This document shows, piece by piece, positions 44,448 through 55,059 of a stretch of DNA of 64,000 nt. The notes under the pieces are model-generated. The model saw nothing but the letters and a program-made list of their open reading frames with translations, made no database searches and was not told where the DNA came from. Source of the DNA: Pseudomonadota bacterium (GTDB lineage: Bacteria; Pseudomonadota; Alphaproteobacteria; Acetobacterales; Acetobacteraceae). Both the position numbers and the translations under genes were made by a program. The stretch lies in the NCBI GenBank assembly GCA_021780935.1, contig JAJXXT010000071.1, forward strand, positions 94,975-158,974. Direction: 5' to 3'. The first letter of the stretch is position 1. Each line of letters opens with the position of its first letter.

Positions 44448-45845
44448 ATGCAGGTGACCAGGAATCTCGCCGGATTCGCAGCCGGGCTGACGCTGCCCGC
44501 GATCCCGCCGGAGGTCGCGGCCCGGGCCCGTTTTCTCGTGCTCGACCTGGTCGGCAACATCGTCCGTGCCCGCCACGACGCCGAAAGCACGCCACCACTG
44601 CTCGCCGCCGCCCGCGCGCTCGGCCTCGGCGCCGGCAACGCGGGGGTATTCGGCGATGCCGCCCGCTACACCCCCGCCGGAGCCGCGCTGCTCAACGGCG
44701 CGCTCGGCCACTCGCTCGATTTCGACGACATCCATGCCGCCGGCTGCCTGCATCCCGGCGCCCCGGTCATCCCGGCGGCGCTGGCGGCCGGCGAGATGGT
44801 CGGCGCCTCGGGGGCGGACGTGCTCGCCGCCATCATCGCCGGCTACGAGGTGATCTGCCGCACCGCCCTCGCCCTGCCCGCCGGCGAGCATTACGACCGC
44901 GGTTTCCACCCCACCGCCACCTGCGGTGCCTTCGGGGCCGCCGCCGCCGCCGGCCGCGCCCTGGGGCTTGATGCCGGGCAGATCGAGAACGCGCTCGGCA
45001 TCGCGCTCAGCCAGTCGGCGGGCTCGCTGCAATTCCTCGCCAACGGCGCCTGGACCAAGCGGTTCCAGGTCGGCTGGTCATCGCTGTGCGGCCTCACCGC
45101 CGCGACCCTCGCGCGCGAGGGCTTCAAGGGCGCGGCCGAGGCGCTGGAGGGTCGGCACGGCTTCATGCACGCCTACGCCCCCTCCCCCACGCCAGAGCGC
45201 GCGCTGGAGCGCCTCGGCGAGGCGTGGGAGCTGATGGCGACCGCGGTGAAGCCCTATCCGTCCTGCCGTTTCGGCCATGCCGGCATCGACGCGGTGCTGG
45301 CGCTGCGTGCCGAGCACGCCATCACACCCGACGAGGTCGAAAGCATCGAGTACGGCATCTCGCGCGCCGGGCTGCTGCTGATCGGCGAGCCGCAGGCACG
45401 CCGCGCCGACCCGCGCAACGTGGTGGACGGGCAGTTCAGCGGCCCCTTCGTGCTGGCGGCGGCGCTGGCCACCGGCGCCATGGGCTGGGACAGCTACGCG
45501 CTGCTGCACGACGCCACGATCCGCGCGCTGCTGCCGAAGATCCGCTGCGTGCATGATGATGCGATCGAGGCGCTGTTCCCCGCCAACATGGCCGGCCGCG
45601 TCAGCATCCGCGCCCGCGGCCAGGTGTTCGAAAAAACCGTGCAGGTGCCGCGGGGCGAGCCCGCCAATTTCCTGTCGGAGGCCGAATTGCGCGCCAAATT
45701 CGCGGGTCTCGCCGGGAGCGTGCTGGGCGAGGAGCGTGCGTCTCGCCTCGCCGACGCGGTGCTGGCGATCTACCGCGCCCCCGATGTCGCCGGCCTCGTG
45801 CGCCTCGCCTCCCCGCTGATGGCGGCGCGCATGGCCGGCGAGTAG
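44448..45845 (+). CDS. MmgE/PrpD-family protein
   Basis: 465 residues of the 2-methylcitrate dehydratase-like family, which includes PrpD, cis-aconitate decarboxylase and enzymes of unknown substrate. ALGHSLDFDDIHAAGCLHPG and RGFHPTATCGAFGAAAAAGR are the family segments, with GSLQFLANGAWTKRFQVGW and KPYPSCRFGHAGIDAVLALR in the middle. ATG 44448 follows CAGGAAA. It stands alone between divergent and unrelated genes, so no pathway can be assigned; it lacks the prpB/prpC context of true PrpD. Confidence 0.88.
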   Translation: MQVTRNLAGFAAGLTLPAIPPEVAARARFLVLDLVGNIVRARHDAESTPPLLAAARALGLGAGNAGVFGDAARYTPAGAALLNGALGHSLDFDDIHAAGCLHPGAPVIPAALAAGEMVGASGADVLAAIIAGYEVICRTALALPAGEHYDRGFHPTATCGAFGAAAAAGRALGLDAGQIENALGIALSQSAGSLQFLANGAWTKRFQVGWSSLCGLTAATLAREGFKGAAEALEGRHGFMHAYAPSPTPERALERLGEAWELMATAVKPYPSCRFGHAGIDAVLALRAEHAITPDEVESIEYGISRAGLLLIGEPQARRADPRNVVDGQFSGPFVLAAALATGAMGWDSYALLHDATIRALLPKIRCVHDDAIEALFPANMAGRVSIRARGQVFEKTVQVPRGEPANFLSEAELRAKFAGLAGSVLGEERASRLADAVLAIYRAPDVAGLVRLASPLMAARMAGE

Positions 45846-45910
45846 TTGCCCGCCACCCTCAGCCACGGCGCCCCGTAACGCTTTGCAAAACCACGATTCG
45901 CCGGCGGTCC

Positions 45911-45958
45911 CTAGAAAAGTAAAAAAAATATAAATCATTGGTTTATTTTTTCTACAAG
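45911..45958. promoter_or_regulatory. Very A+T-rich element between MmgE/PrpD and PEP-CTERM genes
   Basis: A 48-bp island of almost pure A and T in GC-rich DNA, with an A-tract facing a T-tract around TCATTGG (imperfect hairpin AAATATAAA / TTTATTTTTT). It could end MmgE/PrpD transcription in one direction and act as an upstream promoter element for the PEP-CTERM gene at 46019. Confidence 0.4.
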
Positions 45959-46018
45959 ACCGGGTAGGTTCCTTACAGCGCGCTGTCCTCGCGCCGCCAT
46001 CGAACCAGGAACGCCATC

Positions 46019-46762
46019 ATGTCCCCTCGGAGTCTCTTCATTGCCGCCGCCGCCGCCGCCCCGATCCTGCTGGGATCGGGCATGGCCTCGGCAACGGCCT
46101 ATAACGTCACGGTCTGGGAGGCCAATCAGGCCGGGACTCAGTTCGACGCCAACCCCACCGCGACAGGCTTCCAGTTCGGCAGCGCGATCGAGGCGACGTT
46201 CACCTGGAACAGCAGCCTGTCGTTCAACAACACACAGTCGCAGAACTCCAGCAGTTCGGGCGATCTGAACTCGGCGTTTTTCGGCAGCAACGCGTCGAGC
46301 CTGATCACCGGCTTTACCTGTGTCTCCACGAGCTGCTCGCTCGGCGGGCCGGCGAACGCGAATTTCTCAAGCCTTTCCAGTTTCCTGGCATCGAGCGGCA
46401 GCGCTTCGGGCTTTCAGTATGGCTCCCTCTACATGATCGATCTCGGCAGCCTGACGGCGGGCACGCAGCTGACCGTCTCTCATGACGATGGCGCCAGCAT
46501 CTTTCAGGGCAGCACCGAAGTGGGCTCGATGACGGACGGTCCCACCACAAGGGTGACCCAGACCGTCACCGTCGGGAGCACCGGCGACACGACGCTCTAT
46601 TACGGCCGCGAGAACGGATCGCCCTCGATCCTGGATGTCACGATCAACCCGGGTCAGAGCGGCATCCCGCCGGCGGTGCCGGAACCGGGCAGCATGGCCC
46701 TGCTGGCGTCGGGCCTGTTCGGCCTTGGCTTCCTGGCGCGCCGCCGCTCGCTGCGCGGCTGA
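46019..46762 (+). CDS. PEP-CTERM sorting-domain protein
   Basis: 247-residue exported protein. Signal peptide MSPRSLFIAAAAAAPILLGS ends near ASATA. The body is S/T/N-rich (NNTQSQNSSSSGDLNSAFFG), with one cysteine pair C101-C106. VPEP at 220-223, helix GSMALLASGLFGLGFLA and RRRSLRG at the very end make a textbook PEP-CTERM tail. It is monocistronic and preceded by the A+T-rich element. No exosortase gene is in the window. Confidence 0.88.
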   Translation: MSPRSLFIAAAAAAPILLGSGMASATAYNVTVWEANQAGTQFDANPTATGFQFGSAIEATFTWNSSLSFNNTQSQNSSSSGDLNSAFFGSNASSLITGFTCVSTSCSLGGPANANFSSLSSFLASSGSASGFQYGSLYMIDLGSLTAGTQLTVSHDDGASIFQGSTEVGSMTDGPTTRVTQTVTVGSTGDTTLYYGRENGSPSILDVTINPGQSGIPPAVPEPGSMALLASGLFGLGFLARRRSLRG

Positions 46763-46844
46763 TCCCCTCGGTGCGCGACGGCGCCGGGCGGGGTGAATCC
46801 CGACGGCGCCGTCCGGGCCGCCTGAGTCAGCCGGACATCCTGAG

Positions 46845-47678
46845 TCAGCCCGTCTGGCGTTTCGCGTAAAACGCCTCCAGCGTCGCCACCGCATCCTGGT
46901 CCTTGGCCAGGCTCTCGTAGAGCCGGGCCGCACCGCCATAGATCGCAGCGCCGGGCAGATCGCCGAGAAACGCCTCGATCTCCTCCATCTCGGCGACCCA
47001 GCGATACGCCTTGCTGAACATCGCGGGTTCGGCGCGCTCAAGCCAAGTCAGAAGCTGGGGCTGGCTCGCCGCCAGCTCCGCGTGCAGTGCGCCGGCGAGA
47101 CCTGGGGCGGCATCCGCCCGCGCGGCTCCCAACGCCATGACCGCGCCGAGCGCCGTCAGCCCCTTGGTGATCCCGGCATAGGCCATCTTCAGCGCCGAGG
47201 CCGCTCCGATGCCGCCGGCGAGCGGGCGCACATCGATACCGTGCGCCGCCACCGCATCGAGGCAGGCCGCATCGCCCGAGGCGTAGAACCGCGGCCCCGG
47301 ATCATCGCCGCGCGGCGGTCCGCCGACGATCCCGACATCGGCGAAGCGCACGCCGGGCAGCAGGGCGGCGACGCGCGTCACCGTCGCCGGCGCCACCGCG
47401 TTGCAATCGGCATAGGCGACGGCCGCACCGCGCGGCACCAGCACCGCTGCCAGCCGCCCGGCCAGCGCCTGCGCCTCGCCCGGCGGCAGGATCGAGAGCA
47501 CAAGGTCCGCCCAGGACGCCAGCCCTACCTCGCTCGGCAGCACCGTGAGCCCGGCGACGCGCGCGCCCGAGGCGGCACTGCGGCCCTCCAGCGTCACCGC
47601 CACCTCGGCGCCGCGCGCAGCTAGACGCTGCGCCACCCCTGCCCCCATCGCTCCCGGCGCGATAACCGCGATGCGCAC
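46845..47678 (-). CDS. NAD(P)-dependent 3-hydroxyisobutyrate-dehydrogenase-like protein (DUF1932)
   Basis: 277 residues. N-terminal Rossmann domain with a variant nucleotide loop VIAPGAMGAGVAQRLAARG (Ala in place of the first Gly), LVLSILPPGEAQALAGRLA, and a C-terminal helical DUF1932 domain (GAASALKMAYAGITKGLTAL, the catalytic lysine region). Substrate unknown; 6-phosphogluconate/hydroxy-acid type chemistry is expected. Two bases separate it from the lpxR-like gene upstream, so the two are probably cotranscribed. Confidence 0.85.
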   Translation of the reverse strand: MRIAVIAPGAMGAGVAQRLAARGAEVAVTLEGRSAASGARVAGLTVLPSEVGLASWADLVLSILPPGEAQALAGRLAAVLVPRGAAVAYADCNAVAPATVTRVAALLPGVRFADVGIVGGPPRGDDPGPRFYASGDAACLDAVAAHGIDVRPLAGGIGAASALKMAYAGITKGLTALGAVMALGAARADAAPGLAGALHAELAASQPQLLTWLERAEPAMFSKAYRWVAEMEEIEAFLGDLPGAAIYGGAARLYESLAKDQDAVATLEAFYAKRQTG

Positions 47679-47680
47679 GC

Positions 47681-48748
47681 TCAGAATGCCACGCTCAGCG
47701 CCAGGCTGCCGACCTCATGCAGCCCACCCTTCTGGTGGCGGATTTCGGCCGACTGAAAAATCTGCGTGTAGGACAGCCGCACCCCGTGCCACAGCACGGC
47801 AAAACCGAGCTGGAACTCGCCGACGAACGGCACCCGCCGCGCCGACGGGCCGGGCTGGAACGTGTTGCCGTCGATCGCCATGTCATGCGCCACCGCCTGG
47901 CCGTCGAACCCCGCGAACACATACCACGCGAGCGGGCGCACCGTCGTGTAGGCATCGCCGCCGGAAAGCCCGGGCCGCACCCGCGAGACGCCGAAATCGG
48001 ATTTCAGGCCCTTGCCGATGCGAAACGTCGCCCCGGTCTGCGCATAGACCCGGACATTGCCGATCCCCGCCGTCAGCTCCGGCAGGATGTCGGTCTCGAG
48101 CCCGAACACCTTGCCGGCTTCGTAACGATAAATCCGCTCGTTCTGGATCTCGAAGGCCGGCTCGTTATGGATCTGGTCGCCCCAGCCGTTGTTGTGCCCC
48201 TGCCCGATCAGGTCGTGAAACCCGTTCTGCATCTGCTCGCCCTGGGCCAGCGGCCCGGTCACGCCCAGCGACACGGCAAACGTGCTGCGCGTCAGCCGCG
48301 TGTCCTGGATCAGCGCGCCGGTGACCAGAAGCTGGGCGGAGTTCGGCCAGTCGCCCGGCGTCAGCGTGGTCGCCGTCTCGTTCTGCGAGGTGAAGATGCT
48401 CTGACCGATATTGATGGAGACGCGCTGGCTGCCGGGGCCATAGAGCGCGCGGCCGAGATCATGCACCCAGCCCGGCACATACCGGTTCTCGGGCGAGGTC
48501 CATGAGACCCGCAGCCCGTTGGTGTAATAACGGTCGGTCAAGCGGCTCAGCGAGATGCTCGCGTTCTCTTCCTGGATGGTCCAGATGCTCGACGAGCCGC
48601 CGCCCGCCGTGCCGGCCGCCGGCTGGCCCGTTGTCGGCTGGGAGGGCGTCGGCTGGGACGGCGGCTGCTGTGCCCGCGCCGGCGCCAGGGCGGCGGAGGC
48701 AAGCAGCGCGGAGCCTGCCAGCAGGACAGCATGGAGACGGGGATACAA
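47681..48748 (-). CDS. LpxR-like lipid A deacylase family outer-membrane protein (DUF2219)
   Basis: Beta-barrel enzyme family that removes the 3'-acyloxyacyl chain of lipid A. 355 residues from TTG 48748, chosen because GGAGAG lies four bases before it; TTG 48760 in the same frame has no ribosome site. Signal HAVLLAGSALLASAALAPA, a Q/P/T linker, then SLSRLTDRYYTNGLRVSW and HDLIGQGHNNGWGDQIHNEP with the His and Glu expected at the active site. The terminal LALSVAF is a barrel-type C-terminus. Catalysis on this host's lipid A is inferred. Confidence 0.85.
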   Translation of the reverse strand: MYPRLHAVLLAGSALLASAALAPARAQQPPSQPTPSQPTTGQPAAGTAGGGSSSIWTIQEENASISLSRLTDRYYTNGLRVSWTSPENRYVPGWVHDLGRALYGPGSQRVSINIGQSIFTSQNETATTLTPGDWPNSAQLLVTGALIQDTRLTRSTFAVSLGVTGPLAQGEQMQNGFHDLIGQGHNNGWGDQIHNEPAFEIQNERIYRYEAGKVFGLETDILPELTAGIGNVRVYAQTGATFRIGKGLKSDFGVSRVRPGLSGGDAYTTVRPLAWYVFAGFDGQAVAHDMAIDGNTFQPGPSARRVPFVGEFQLGFAVLWHGVRLSYTQIFQSAEIRHQKGGLHEVGSLALSVAF

Positions 48749-48769
48749 GGAACTCTCCAACGATTGATT

Positions 48770-50149
48770 TTAGGACATATAAAAGGTTCCTGCCGCGCCG
48801 GAACCCCCCCGATCATCCGCGTCGCGCCACAGCGAAAACGCCGCCGGCGGCATCCGCCGCCGTCCCGCGAATCGTTCCAGCGCCAGAGCGACATCGTCCG
48901 CGAGCCCCGCCTGGCGCGCGCACGTGACAAAAATCTGCTCCAACACGTCCTGCTGGGCGTGGCTGCCGCCCATGGTCGCGAGCATCCCCAGCGCCGGGCG
49001 CATCGCCTCGACCGCTGCCGCCGGCCGCCCCTCCCGCCAGGCGCGCACACCGCGCATCGCCGGCAGCGCCGCACCCGCCAGGATCGGCCGGCGCGTCGGC
49101 GAAGGGTCGGCACCCGCGGCAGCCGCCTCGGTCGCCGCCAGCAGCGCGTCGGCCTGCCGCCCCCGCCCGCTCGCCACCAGCGCCATCATCGCGTGCGGCA
49201 GGGTGAAGGGCGAGGCGGTGTCGCCGATCTTCTTCTCCGCCTGGTCCGCCAGTTCCTCCCACCGGCCGCCGGCATCGACGCCGCGCATCTCCAGCCGCGC
49301 CAGCATCGAGGCCGCGTTCTGCATGTCGATATGCAGGTCGGGCATCGCCATGGTCAGCGGCGAGGCGAGGTTGCGGAACTCCTGGTCATAGAACGCCAGC
49401 ACCGTTTCCACCTCGCCGCCCTCGAGGTGAAACAGCGCGCGGTGCCACCACAGATGGTGGCGCAGATTGTTGCCGCCCGCCCAATGCCGCGCGAGCCCGG
49501 CCAGCCAGGCGATGCCCTCGGCGCGCCGCGCCTGCATCTCCAGAATATGCGCCACCGCATGCGTCGCCCAGAAATTGGCGGGATCGTCCGCCACCGCCAG
49601 CCGCCCATCGGGCTCGGCGGCGAGGAAATCGCCGCATTCCTCGTGCGCGAAGCAGCGGCAGGCCAGCATGGCGCCAAACCCCGGCACCGCGGGCGACCAG
49701 TGCGCGCGCACCCGCTCGGCCGAGGCGCGCATGTCCTGCGGCCGGCCGAGCCAGAAATTGCTGTTATGGGCGAGAAACAGCGCCAGCAGGTCGCGCGGCC
49801 AGGCGGCGAGGATCGCCTCCCACGCCGCGATCGCGGCATCGATGTCGCCCTCGGTCCAGGCCGCGATCGCCTCGATATGCAGCCGCTCGCGCGCATTGGC
49901 ACCACCCAGGCGGGCCGCCGCCAGCCCCGCGCGCGCCGCCGGCAGCAGCCTCGCGGTATAGGCCAGCATCGGCACCGCGGCGGCGAGCACATGCGCCATG
50001 GTGCAGGAGGGGTCGGCCTCGCGCAGGGCCGCGAGCTTCGGCAGCAGATCGGCATGGAAACGCAACAACGACAGCAGTGCCGAATCATACGCGGAGGCAC
50101 CGGCCTCGCTCGCCGCGGTCAACAGGTTGCCCTGCGCATCATGCGCCAT
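48770..50149 (-). CDS. TPR protein of the TTC38 family
   Basis: 459 residues, all alpha-helical, resembling tetratricopeptide repeat protein 38. AWEAILAAWPRDLLALFLAH, ATHAVAHILEMQARRAEGIA and RHHLWWHRALFHLEGGEVET are characteristic. Biochemical function is unknown. No signal peptide, so cytoplasmic. ATG 50149 (MAHDAQGNLLTAAS) is preferred to a TTG two codons earlier. It lies 21 bases upstream of the lpxR-like gene and may share its transcript. Confidence 0.85.
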   Translation of the reverse strand: MAHDAQGNLLTAASEAGASAYDSALLSLLRFHADLLPKLAALREADPSCTMAHVLAAAVPMLAYTARLLPAARAGLAAARLGGANARERLHIEAIAAWTEGDIDAAIAAWEAILAAWPRDLLALFLAHNSNFWLGRPQDMRASAERVRAHWSPAVPGFGAMLACRCFAHEECGDFLAAEPDGRLAVADDPANFWATHAVAHILEMQARRAEGIAWLAGLARHWAGGNNLRHHLWWHRALFHLEGGEVETVLAFYDQEFRNLASPLTMAMPDLHIDMQNAASMLARLEMRGVDAGGRWEELADQAEKKIGDTASPFTLPHAMMALVASGRGRQADALLAATEAAAAGADPSPTRRPILAGAALPAMRGVRAWREGRPAAAVEAMRPALGMLATMGGSHAQQDVLEQIFVTCARQAGLADDVALALERFAGRRRMPPAAFSLWRDADDRGGSGAAGTFYMS

Positions 50150-50419
50150 GCCCAAACCGTTTCACGCCCGGGCCTCGAGGTCAAACCCTCGCCCCGGCAT
50201 CACTGCCGACGGTGCCATACGTTCCCCAGCCGCTCATGATCGGGATCCCCCGTGCCAGTCACCCGCCTCGCTGTTATATTCATAATTTCAATACGTTATG
50301 ATACTCGGAGGGTTGCCTCCCGGCACGATGCACGCCAGCGCCGGAAGGCCGATCGCCGCCGCGCCTGCCGATGCCGACCAGCGGGGGATGACCAGCCGGT
50401 ACTGAAAGGAATAAGCGGG

Positions 50420-50677
50420 ATGGATCCGTCGACCGGAACGGCGAACAACGCCAAGAGCATGTCGATCATCGTCACCAAGGGCTCGCTCGACCGGGCCTAT
50501 CCGCCGTTCATCCTGGCCACCACCGCGGCGGCGATGGATGTCCGCGTCACCATGATCGCCTGCTCGATGACGATTGATCTGTCCGAGTTCAAACGCGAGG
50601 ACATGATCGACGCCATCGCGCCCGGCGGCACCCCGCCGGGGATGACGACCACGACGAACCGGGTTGCGAAACGATAG
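50420..50677 (+). pseudogene. DsrE-family protein remnant with internal deletion
   Basis: 85 codons from ATG 50420, with AAAGGA upstream. The first part, MSIIVTKGSLDRAYPPFILA with TTAAAMDVRVT, matches the N-terminus of DsrE/DsrF-like peroxiredoxin-associated proteins; it then passes directly into MIACSMTIDLSEFKREDMID, which is their C-terminal segment. About 60-70 residues of the middle seen in relatives are absent. The frame is kept, so a short product could be made, but the fold would be incomplete. Confidence 0.72.
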
Positions 50678-50739
50678 CGATCCGAAACGCTGTGTCCCGG
50701 ATCTGGAACGATATCGGCGCCGAGAGATCGTAGGTTGTT

Positions 50740-51942
50740 CTAGCGCAGCGTGGCGTCGCGGCCCATGCTGAGGACAACAAGCAGGCCCGCGACGGCGGCC
50801 ATGGCGCCGGCGAGGAACGGCACGGCGGCGCCGAAGCGGTCGATCAGCAGCCCCGCGAGCGGCCCGGTGGTGGCGTAGGCGAGGTCCTGGAAGGCGGAGA
50901 AGCCGCCCATCGCGGTCGCGCGGAACTCCGGCGCCACGCGCCGCACCACGACGATGGCCATCGCCGGATAGACCAGCGAGCAGCCGATCCCGCTCAGCAG
51001 CGCGCCGAGGATCGCGGTGAGCGGGCCGTGCGCCAGCCACAGCACCAGCTGCCCCGCCGCCTCGATCGCCAGCGACGATCCGGCGACCACGACGCCGCCC
51101 AGCCGGTCCGGCAGCCGCCCGCCGAGGATGCGCATCAGCACGAAGCCGATGGCAAGGCTGGTAAGGCCGAGCCAGGCATCGGGCCAGCCATGGCGCATAA
51201 AATCGAGCGCCGCGAAGGCGCCGATCGCGGCGATCCCCACGCCCTGCAAGCCCACCACCGAGCCCGGCCGGCCGATGCCGCGCAGCATCCGCCAGAGTTC
51301 GGCGCGCGAGCTGCCGCCGCGCTCCCCTGCCGGCGGTGCCGTGGCCGGCAGCCAGCGGACCATGACCAGCCCCGCGAAGGGCAGCAGCACCGCGGCCAGC
51401 ATCACGCCGGTGAAGCCAAACCGCGCAAACAGACCGAGCCCGAGCGGCGCGCCGAACAGGAAGGCGCCATAAAGCCCCATGCCCATCAGCGCGATGAACC
51501 GCCCGGCGCGCGCGGTACCGGCGACGTTGATGCCCCAGCCCAGCATGCCGACCAGCGTCAGGCTCTCGCCGAGACCGAGCAGCAGTCGCCCGGCCAGCAG
51601 CACGCCATAGGCCGCACCATGCGCCAGCACCGGCAGGCTGGCGGCGAGGCAGACCAGGCTGGCCACGACATAGACCAGCAGGCCGCGCACCATGCCGGTT
51701 CTGCCGCCGCGCCGGTCGGCAAAGCGCCCGGCATAGAGGCGGGTGGCGATGGTGGTCACAAACGGCAGCCCGGCCGCAAGACCCGCCGCACCGCCCGACA
51801 GGCCGAGCGTGCCGGTGACGAAGACCGGGATCACCGGCAGCGGCGACGCGACGGCGAGGTAGGAAAACGTCAGCGCCAGGGTCAGCCACCAGAGATCGGC
51901 GCCGAGGCGCTGCGATGCCGACCCCCTTGCGGAGCCGATCAT
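50740..51942 (-). CDS. MFS transporter (arabinose-efflux-like)
   Basis: Inner-membrane protein of 400 residues with twelve hydrophobic segments. ATRLYAGRFADRRGGRTGMV is the MFS loop 2-3 motif and GRLLLGLGESLTLVGMLGWG resembles motif C-like helix 5 of YhhS/YfcJ proteins. ATG 51942 overlaps the pirin stop by four bases. Substrate not predictable. Confidence 0.88.
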   Translation of the reverse strand: MIGSARGSASQRLGADLWWLTLALTFSYLAVASPLPVIPVFVTGTLGLSGGAAGLAAGLPFVTTIATRLYAGRFADRRGGRTGMVRGLLVYVVASLVCLAASLPVLAHGAAYGVLLAGRLLLGLGESLTLVGMLGWGINVAGTARAGRFIALMGMGLYGAFLFGAPLGLGLFARFGFTGVMLAAVLLPFAGLVMVRWLPATAPPAGERGGSSRAELWRMLRGIGRPGSVVGLQGVGIAAIGAFAALDFMRHGWPDAWLGLTSLAIGFVLMRILGGRLPDRLGGVVVAGSSLAIEAAGQLVLWLAHGPLTAILGALLSGIGCSLVYPAMAIVVVRRVAPEFRATAMGGFSAFQDLAYATTGPLAGLLIDRFGAAVPFLAGAMAAVAGLLVVLSMGRDATLR

Positions 51943-52823
51943 CCTGGAAGCGGAATGAACTCGGTCTCGCCGGGAATGCTGCCGAACCTCCCGCTCTGCC
52001 AGTCGGCCTTGGCCTGCTCGATGCGTTCGCGGCGCGAGGAGACGAAATTCCACCAGAGATGGCGCGGCCCGTCGAGTGGTTCGCCGCCGAGCAGCAGGGC
52101 ACGCGTGGGCGCGGTGGCCTCGATCACGATCTCGTCACCAGGCGCGAAGACCAGCATGCGGTGCGCGGCGAAGGCCTCGGCCCCGATGGTGAGCGCGCCA
52201 TCGAGGATGTAGAGCGCGCGCTCCGGCTGCTCGCGCGGCAGTGCGAGGCGAGCGCCGAGGGCGAGGCGCAGATCGGCCTGCAGCGTCTCGGAGAAGGTCA
52301 CCACCGGCGAGACCAGGCCAAAGGCGCGCCCCGCGATGAGGCGGATGCTGGCGCCGCGATCCTCGGCACGGGGCAGGTCGGTCGCGTCATGATGCGCGAA
52401 GAACGGCTCGGTCTCCTCCCGCGCCGCCGGCAGCGCGATCCAGCTCTGCATGCCGTGGACGGCGTGCGGGCCGATCCGGTCGGCCTCGGCGGTGCGCTCG
52501 GAATGCGCGATGCCGCGCCCGGCGGTCATCCAGTTGACGGCACCTGGCTCGATGTCCTGCACCGAGCCCAGCGTGTCGCGGTGGCGGATGCGGCCCTCGA
52601 CGAGATAGGTCAGCGTCGCGAGCCCGATATGCGGGTGCGGGCGGACATCCATCCCCTCGCCGGCCGGCATCGTCGCCGGACCCATATGGTCGAGAAACAC
52701 GAACGGCCCGACGGTGCGCCGCTTCGCCGATGGCAGGACGCGACGGACCGAGAACCCGCCGAGGTCGCGGCTGACGGGCTCGACGGTGATGATGCCCGCG
52801 AATTGCGGCGCCAGCGTGCTCAT
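51939..52823 (-). CDS. Pirin family protein
   Basis: Double-cupin protein of 294 residues; bacterial members act as quercetinases or modulate redox enzymes. GPFVFLDHMGPATMPAGEGM with DVRPHPHIGLATLTYLVEG supply the metal-binding histidines, followed by MTAGRGIAHSERT. C-terminal half is the second cupin (PRHLWWNFVSSRRERIEQAK). Substrate unknown. Its start overlaps the IMPase stop. Confidence 0.92.
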   Translation of the reverse strand: MSTLAPQFAGIITVEPVSRDLGGFSVRRVLPSAKRRTVGPFVFLDHMGPATMPAGEGMDVRPHPHIGLATLTYLVEGRIRHRDTLGSVQDIEPGAVNWMTAGRGIAHSERTAEADRIGPHAVHGMQSWIALPAAREETEPFFAHHDATDLPRAEDRGASIRLIAGRAFGLVSPVVTFSETLQADLRLALGARLALPREQPERALYILDGALTIGAEAFAAHRMLVFAPGDEIVIEATAPTRALLLGGEPLDGPRHLWWNFVSSRRERIEQAKADWQSGRFGSIPGETEFIPLPG

Positions 52824-53659
52824 CCGTCCTCTCCCACCAGCGCCTCGCGCAGCGCGTGGAAGGATGCCTCGTCCGGCGTGCAGAGCAGCCCACCGCTGGT
52901 CTCGCCGAGCCCGTAGGGCCGGTTGTCGAGCCGTGCGGAGAAGCCGCCGGCCTCGCGGTGCAGCAGCACGCCGGGCGCATGGTCCCACGGCATCAGCTTG
53001 CTGAACAGCAGGTAATGGCAGTGGCCGCCAGCGGCGAGGCGGTATTCATGCCCGGCGCAGCGATAGACGAAGCTCGCGGCGACGCGGTCCAGCCGGCGCG
53101 CGACGCGGCTGCGCTGCGGCTCGGCCAGCATGCGCCAGCTCGCGGCACCGGACATGCGCGCGACCGGCGCCGGGGCGGCGACGTGCAGGTCCTGCGTGCC
53201 TCCCTCGGCCTCGATCCACGCGCCCTCGCCGCGCAGCGCGAAGGCGGTGTCGCGCCCGACGGGGTCGTGGATCGCGGCGGCCGCGATCTCGCCCCGCACC
53301 ACGATCGCGGCCATGCAGGCGAACAGCGGCAGGCCGCTGGCGAAGTTCCAGGTGCCATCCACGGGATCGACGGTAACAGTGACCTCGGCGGCGGTGGCGC
53401 GGGCGAGCATCGCGGGATCGCGCTCGGCCGCCTCCTCGCCGAGGATGAAGGCGCCGGGCAGCAGGCGCGCGAGGCCCGCGGCAATGCGGCGTTCAGCCGC
53501 TTCGTCGGCCGCCGTCACCAGGTCCATCGGGCCGGATTTGGCGCGGATCTCGCCGGCGGCGAGATGGCGGAAGCGCGGCATGATCTCGGCCGCGGCGGCC
53601 TCGGCCAGAATGGTGCCGAGGTCGAGCAGGGTGCGGCGGGTGATTGGGCTCGGGGTCAT
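52820..53659 (-). CDS. Inositol-monophosphatase-family phosphatase
   Basis: Mg-dependent, Li-sensitive-type phosphatase of 279 residues. Metal motifs: GEEAAERD, DPVDGTWNFASGLPLFACMA and WDHAPGVLLHREAGG. It could be an inositol-, histidinol- or PAP phosphatase; the alphaproteobacterial context (hflX upstream) does not decide. ATG 53659 (MTPSPITRRTLL) is chosen; a GTG two codons earlier is possible. Confidence 0.88.
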   Translation of the reverse strand: MTPSPITRRTLLDLGTILAEAAAAEIMPRFRHLAAGEIRAKSGPMDLVTAADEAAERRIAAGLARLLPGAFILGEEAAERDPAMLARATAAEVTVTVDPVDGTWNFASGLPLFACMAAIVVRGEIAAAAIHDPVGRDTAFALRGEGAWIEAEGGTQDLHVAAPAPVARMSGAASWRMLAEPQRSRVARRLDRVAASFVYRCAGHEYRLAAGGHCHYLLFSKLMPWDHAPGVLLHREAGGFSARLDNRPYGLGETSGGLLCTPDEASFHALREALVGEDG

Positions 53660-53678
53660 CGGCACGGGCTGTGCCACC

Positions 53679-54971
<1,293 letters not shown>

Positions 54972-55059
54972 GATGACGGCGGCGCGGGTCGGCCCGGCCG
55001 CGGTCTCGTGCCCACCCTGCCTGTCGCGGCCGTCTTGGACGTTGCGGTCTTCGCCGCTT

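Noticed and set aside
48731..50239. 502-codon plus-strand frame
   Set aside because: Antisense to the TTC38-like gene; His/Arg-rich shadow.
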